Assembly (NCBI RefSeq): GCF_010686705.1
Contig: NZ_JAAGWY010000004.1
Location: forward strand, 62,001-126,000
DNA: 64,000 bases
Origin: Leifsonia tongyongensis
GTDB lineage: Bacteria > Actinomycetota > Actinomycetes > Actinomycetales > Microbacteriaceae
Direction: 5' to 3'
Shown one piece after another: positions 62,187-64,000 of the stretch. Both the position numbers and the translations under genes were made by a program. The notes under the pieces are model-generated. The model saw only the letters and a list, made by a program, of their open reading frames with translations. It was not told where the DNA came from and searched no databases. Each line of letters begins with the position of its first letter. The stretch's first letter is position 1.

Positions 62187-64000
62187 GCACGACAGAAGAG
62201 AAGACCCCGACCCCGCCTCCGCCGGTGCGGCGCGGGCCCGGTGGCGGTGGGCCCTTCGGCGGCATGCAGGGCCCGGTCGAGAAGGCGATGAACTTCGGGC
62301 CGAGTGCCAAGCGCCTCGCCGGTCGCCTGTCGCCGGAACGCTGGGGAATCTTCTTCGTGACGATCCTCGGTGTCGTCAGCGTGGCGTTCGCGGTCCTCGG
62401 GCCGAAGATCCTCGGCAATGCCATCAACATCGTCGTAGCCGGGGCGATCTCGTCGACGATGCCCAAGGGGCTGACGCAGGAACAGGTCATCGCCGGGCTC
62501 CGCGCGTCGGGCCACGGACAACAGGCCGACCTGCTGAGCGGCATGACCCTCACGCCCGGCGCCGGGATCGACTTCCATGCGCTCAGTATGGTGTTGATGG
62601 GTGTTCTCGCCCTGTACGTCTTCTCGTCCGTTTTCGCCTACCTGCAGGCGTATGTGCTGAACGGGATCACGCAGCGCACCGTGTACCGCCTGCGTGAAGA
62701 GGTCGAGGCGAAGATCAACCGGCTTCCGCTGAAATACTTCGACGGGATGAACCGCGGCGAGCTGCTGAGCCGGGTCACGAACGACATCGACAATATCTCG
62801 CAGACGCTGCAGCAGACCCTGAGCCAGTTGCTCACCTCCCTGCTCACCGTGATCGGCGTCGTCGTGATGATGTTCATCGTGTCGCCGCTCCTCGCGCTGA
62901 TCGCGCTCATCACCATTCCGCTCACGCTCATCGTGACGATGCTGATCGCCCGGCGCTCGCAGAAGCTGTTCGTAGCCCAGTGGAAGCACACGGGCGAACT
63001 GAACGGCCAGATCGAGGAGGCCTTCACCGGCCACGCCCTCGTCAAGGTGTTCGGGCGTCACCGCGAGGTGGAGGAGCAGTTCCGGCTGAAGAACGAAGAG
63101 ATGTACAAGGCGAGCTTCGGAGCGCAGTTCATCTCGGGCATCATCATGCCGGCCATGATGTTCGTCGGGAACCTGATGTACGTGGTCATTGCGGTCGCGG
63201 GCGGACTCCAGGTCGCATCCGGTGCGCTGCAGATCGGCGACGTCACCGCGTTCATCCAGTACTCCCGGCAGTTCACCCAGCCGCTCACCCAGCTGGGCTC
63301 GATGGCGAACCTCCTTCAGTCCGGCGTCGCGTCGTCTGAGCGCGTCTTCGAGCTGCTGGACGCCGAGGAGCAGTCCGCCGATCCGGCCGCCCCGAAGAGC
63401 CCGGTGGGCACCAGGGGGCGCCTCGAGTTCCAGGACGTCTCGTTCCGATACACCGAGGAGACGCCGCTGATCGAGAACCTGTCCCTGGTCGCCCAGCCCG
63501 GCCAGACGGTCGCGATCGTCGGCCCGACGGGGGCAGGAAAGACCACGCTCGTCAACCTGATGATGCGGTTCTACGAGATCGACTCCGGCCGCATCACGCT
63601 CGACGGTGTCGACATCGCGTCGATGAGACGCGACGATCTTCGGAGCCGGATGGGGATGGTGCTGCAGGACACCTGGCTGTTCGGTGGCACCATCCGCGAG
63701 AACATCGCCTACGGGCGACCGGATGCGACCGAGGAAGACATCCTCGACGCTGCCAGGGCGACCTACGTCGACCGCTTCGTTCACTCGCTGCCGGACGGCT
63801 ACGACACAGTGCTCGACGACGAGGGCTCGAACGTCAGCGCCGGCGAGAAGCAGCTGCTCACGATCGCCCGGGCGTTTCTCGCGCAGCCGAGTGTCCTCAT
63901 CCTCGACGAGGCGACGAGCTCGGTCGACACCCGCACAGAGCTGCTGGTGCAGAAGGCGATGAGCGCACTGCGCGCCGACCGCACGAGCTTCGTGATCGCG
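62183..64000 (+). CDS. ABC exporter half-transporter, partner subunit (runs off the window)
   Basis: 606 codons are open from the ATG at 62183 to the last base. After a Pro/Gly-rich start (TPPPPVRRGPGGGGPFGG) come the membrane domain with an extra extracellular insert (about 90-130, including TMPKGLTQEQVIAGLRASGHG) and the NBD: Walker A IVGPTGAGKTTLVNL near 449, Q-loop MVLQDTWLFGGTIRENIAYG near 493, signature NVSAGEKQLLTIARAF near 551 and Walker B VLILDEATSSVDTRTE near 571. The Walker B Glu is present, so this is the catalytically competent half (TM288/LmrD type), while its signature is SAGEK in place of SGGQ. Only the H-loop and end are missing. Confidence 0.93.
   Translation, partial: MSTTEEKTPTPPPPVRRGPGGGGPFGGMQGPVEKAMNFGPSAKRLAGRLSPERWGIFFVTILGVVSVAFAVLGPKILGNAINIVVAGAISSTMPKGLTQEQVIAGLRASGHGQQADLLSGMTLTPGAGIDFHALSMVLMGVLALYVFSSVFAYLQAYVLNGITQRTVYRLREEVEAKINRLPLKYFDGMNRGELLSRVTNDIDNISQTLQQTLSQLLTSLLTVIGVVVMMFIVSPLLALIALITIPLTLIVTMLIARRSQKLFVAQWKHTGELNGQIEEAFTGHALVKVFGRHREVEEQFRLKNEEMYKASFGAQFISGIIMPAMMFVGNLMYVVIAVAGGLQVASGALQIGDVTAFIQYSRQFTQPLTQLGSMANLLQSGVASSERVFELLDAEEQSADPAAPKSPVGTRGRLEFQDVSFRYTEETPLIENLSLVAQPGQTVAIVGPTGAGKTTLVNLMMRFYEIDSGRITLDGVDIASMRRDDLRSRMGMVLQDTWLFGGTIRENIAYGRPDATEEDILDAARATYVDRFVHSLPDGYDTVLDDEGSNVSAGEKQLLTIARAFLAQPSVLILDEATSSVDTRTELLVQKAMSALRADRTSFVIA

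Overview
The window comes from a high-GC actinobacterium. Gene order (argS, then lysA-hom-thrC-thrB, then rho-prfA, then sua5, a WecA-like transferase and atpIBEFHAGDC), the Rho protein with a long Arg/Asn/Gly insertion, many GTG starts, and promoters with no room for a leader all suggest Microbacteriaceae (Leifsonia-like). This is inferred from gene content and style; no 16S rRNA is present. No integrase, transposase, CRISPR array or prophage gene was seen.

Layout. 1-7.2 kb: the end of an amidase gene, a short siderophore-interacting-protein remnant, a minus-strand run of redox, crotonase and arginase-family genes, a class I glutamine amidotransferase and pcm. 7.3-14.2 kb: a ROK-regulated sugar operon (lipoprotein SBP, two permeases, GH4 glycosidase, BadF-type sugar kinase). 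14.3-17.1 kb: an epimerase, and an AraC regulator divergent from a phytanoyl-CoA-dioxygenase-like gene. 17.1-28.1 kb: tRNA-Arg(CCG), a lipoprotein gene, argS, a DUF2993 gene, the lysine/threonine genes and rho. 28.2-32.0 kb: prfA, convergent cysK-cysE and prmC. 32.0-39.8 kb: a second, LacI-regulated sugar operon with two GH130-like genes, and a pair of HAD phosphatases. 39.9-49.4 kb: sua5, a WecA-like transferase and the whole ATP synthase operon. 49.4-53.5 kb: a P-loop kinase, yaaA, tag, ogt and a dipeptidase. 53.5-58.7 kb: a complete Dpp/Opp peptide ABC operon. 58.8-64 kb: an aldo/keto reductase, then a TetR gene coupled to a heterodimeric ABC exporter whose second subunit runs off the window.

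How the genes work together. Both sugar operons combine ABC uptake, an intracellular glycoside-cleaving enzyme and a local regulator whose operators can be read from the sequence. argS to thrB is a compact aminoacylation and aspartate-family amino-acid block with stop/start overlaps. The sua5-atp block is housekeeping. The sugar operon and HAD pair lie between prmC and sua5, which are neighbours in many relatives.

The most unusual signals are non-coding. Short tandem repeats begin at stop codons and carry a TGA in each unit, with periods of 14 or 29 bp so that successive TGAs fall in different frames. A threefold repeat between prfA and cysE can form two competing hairpins. Several promoters have a -10 hexamer 6-8 nt before the start codon, implying leaderless mRNAs. 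Two iron-uptake-like remnants lie beside DtxR-like sequences. I found no clear new multi-gene system.
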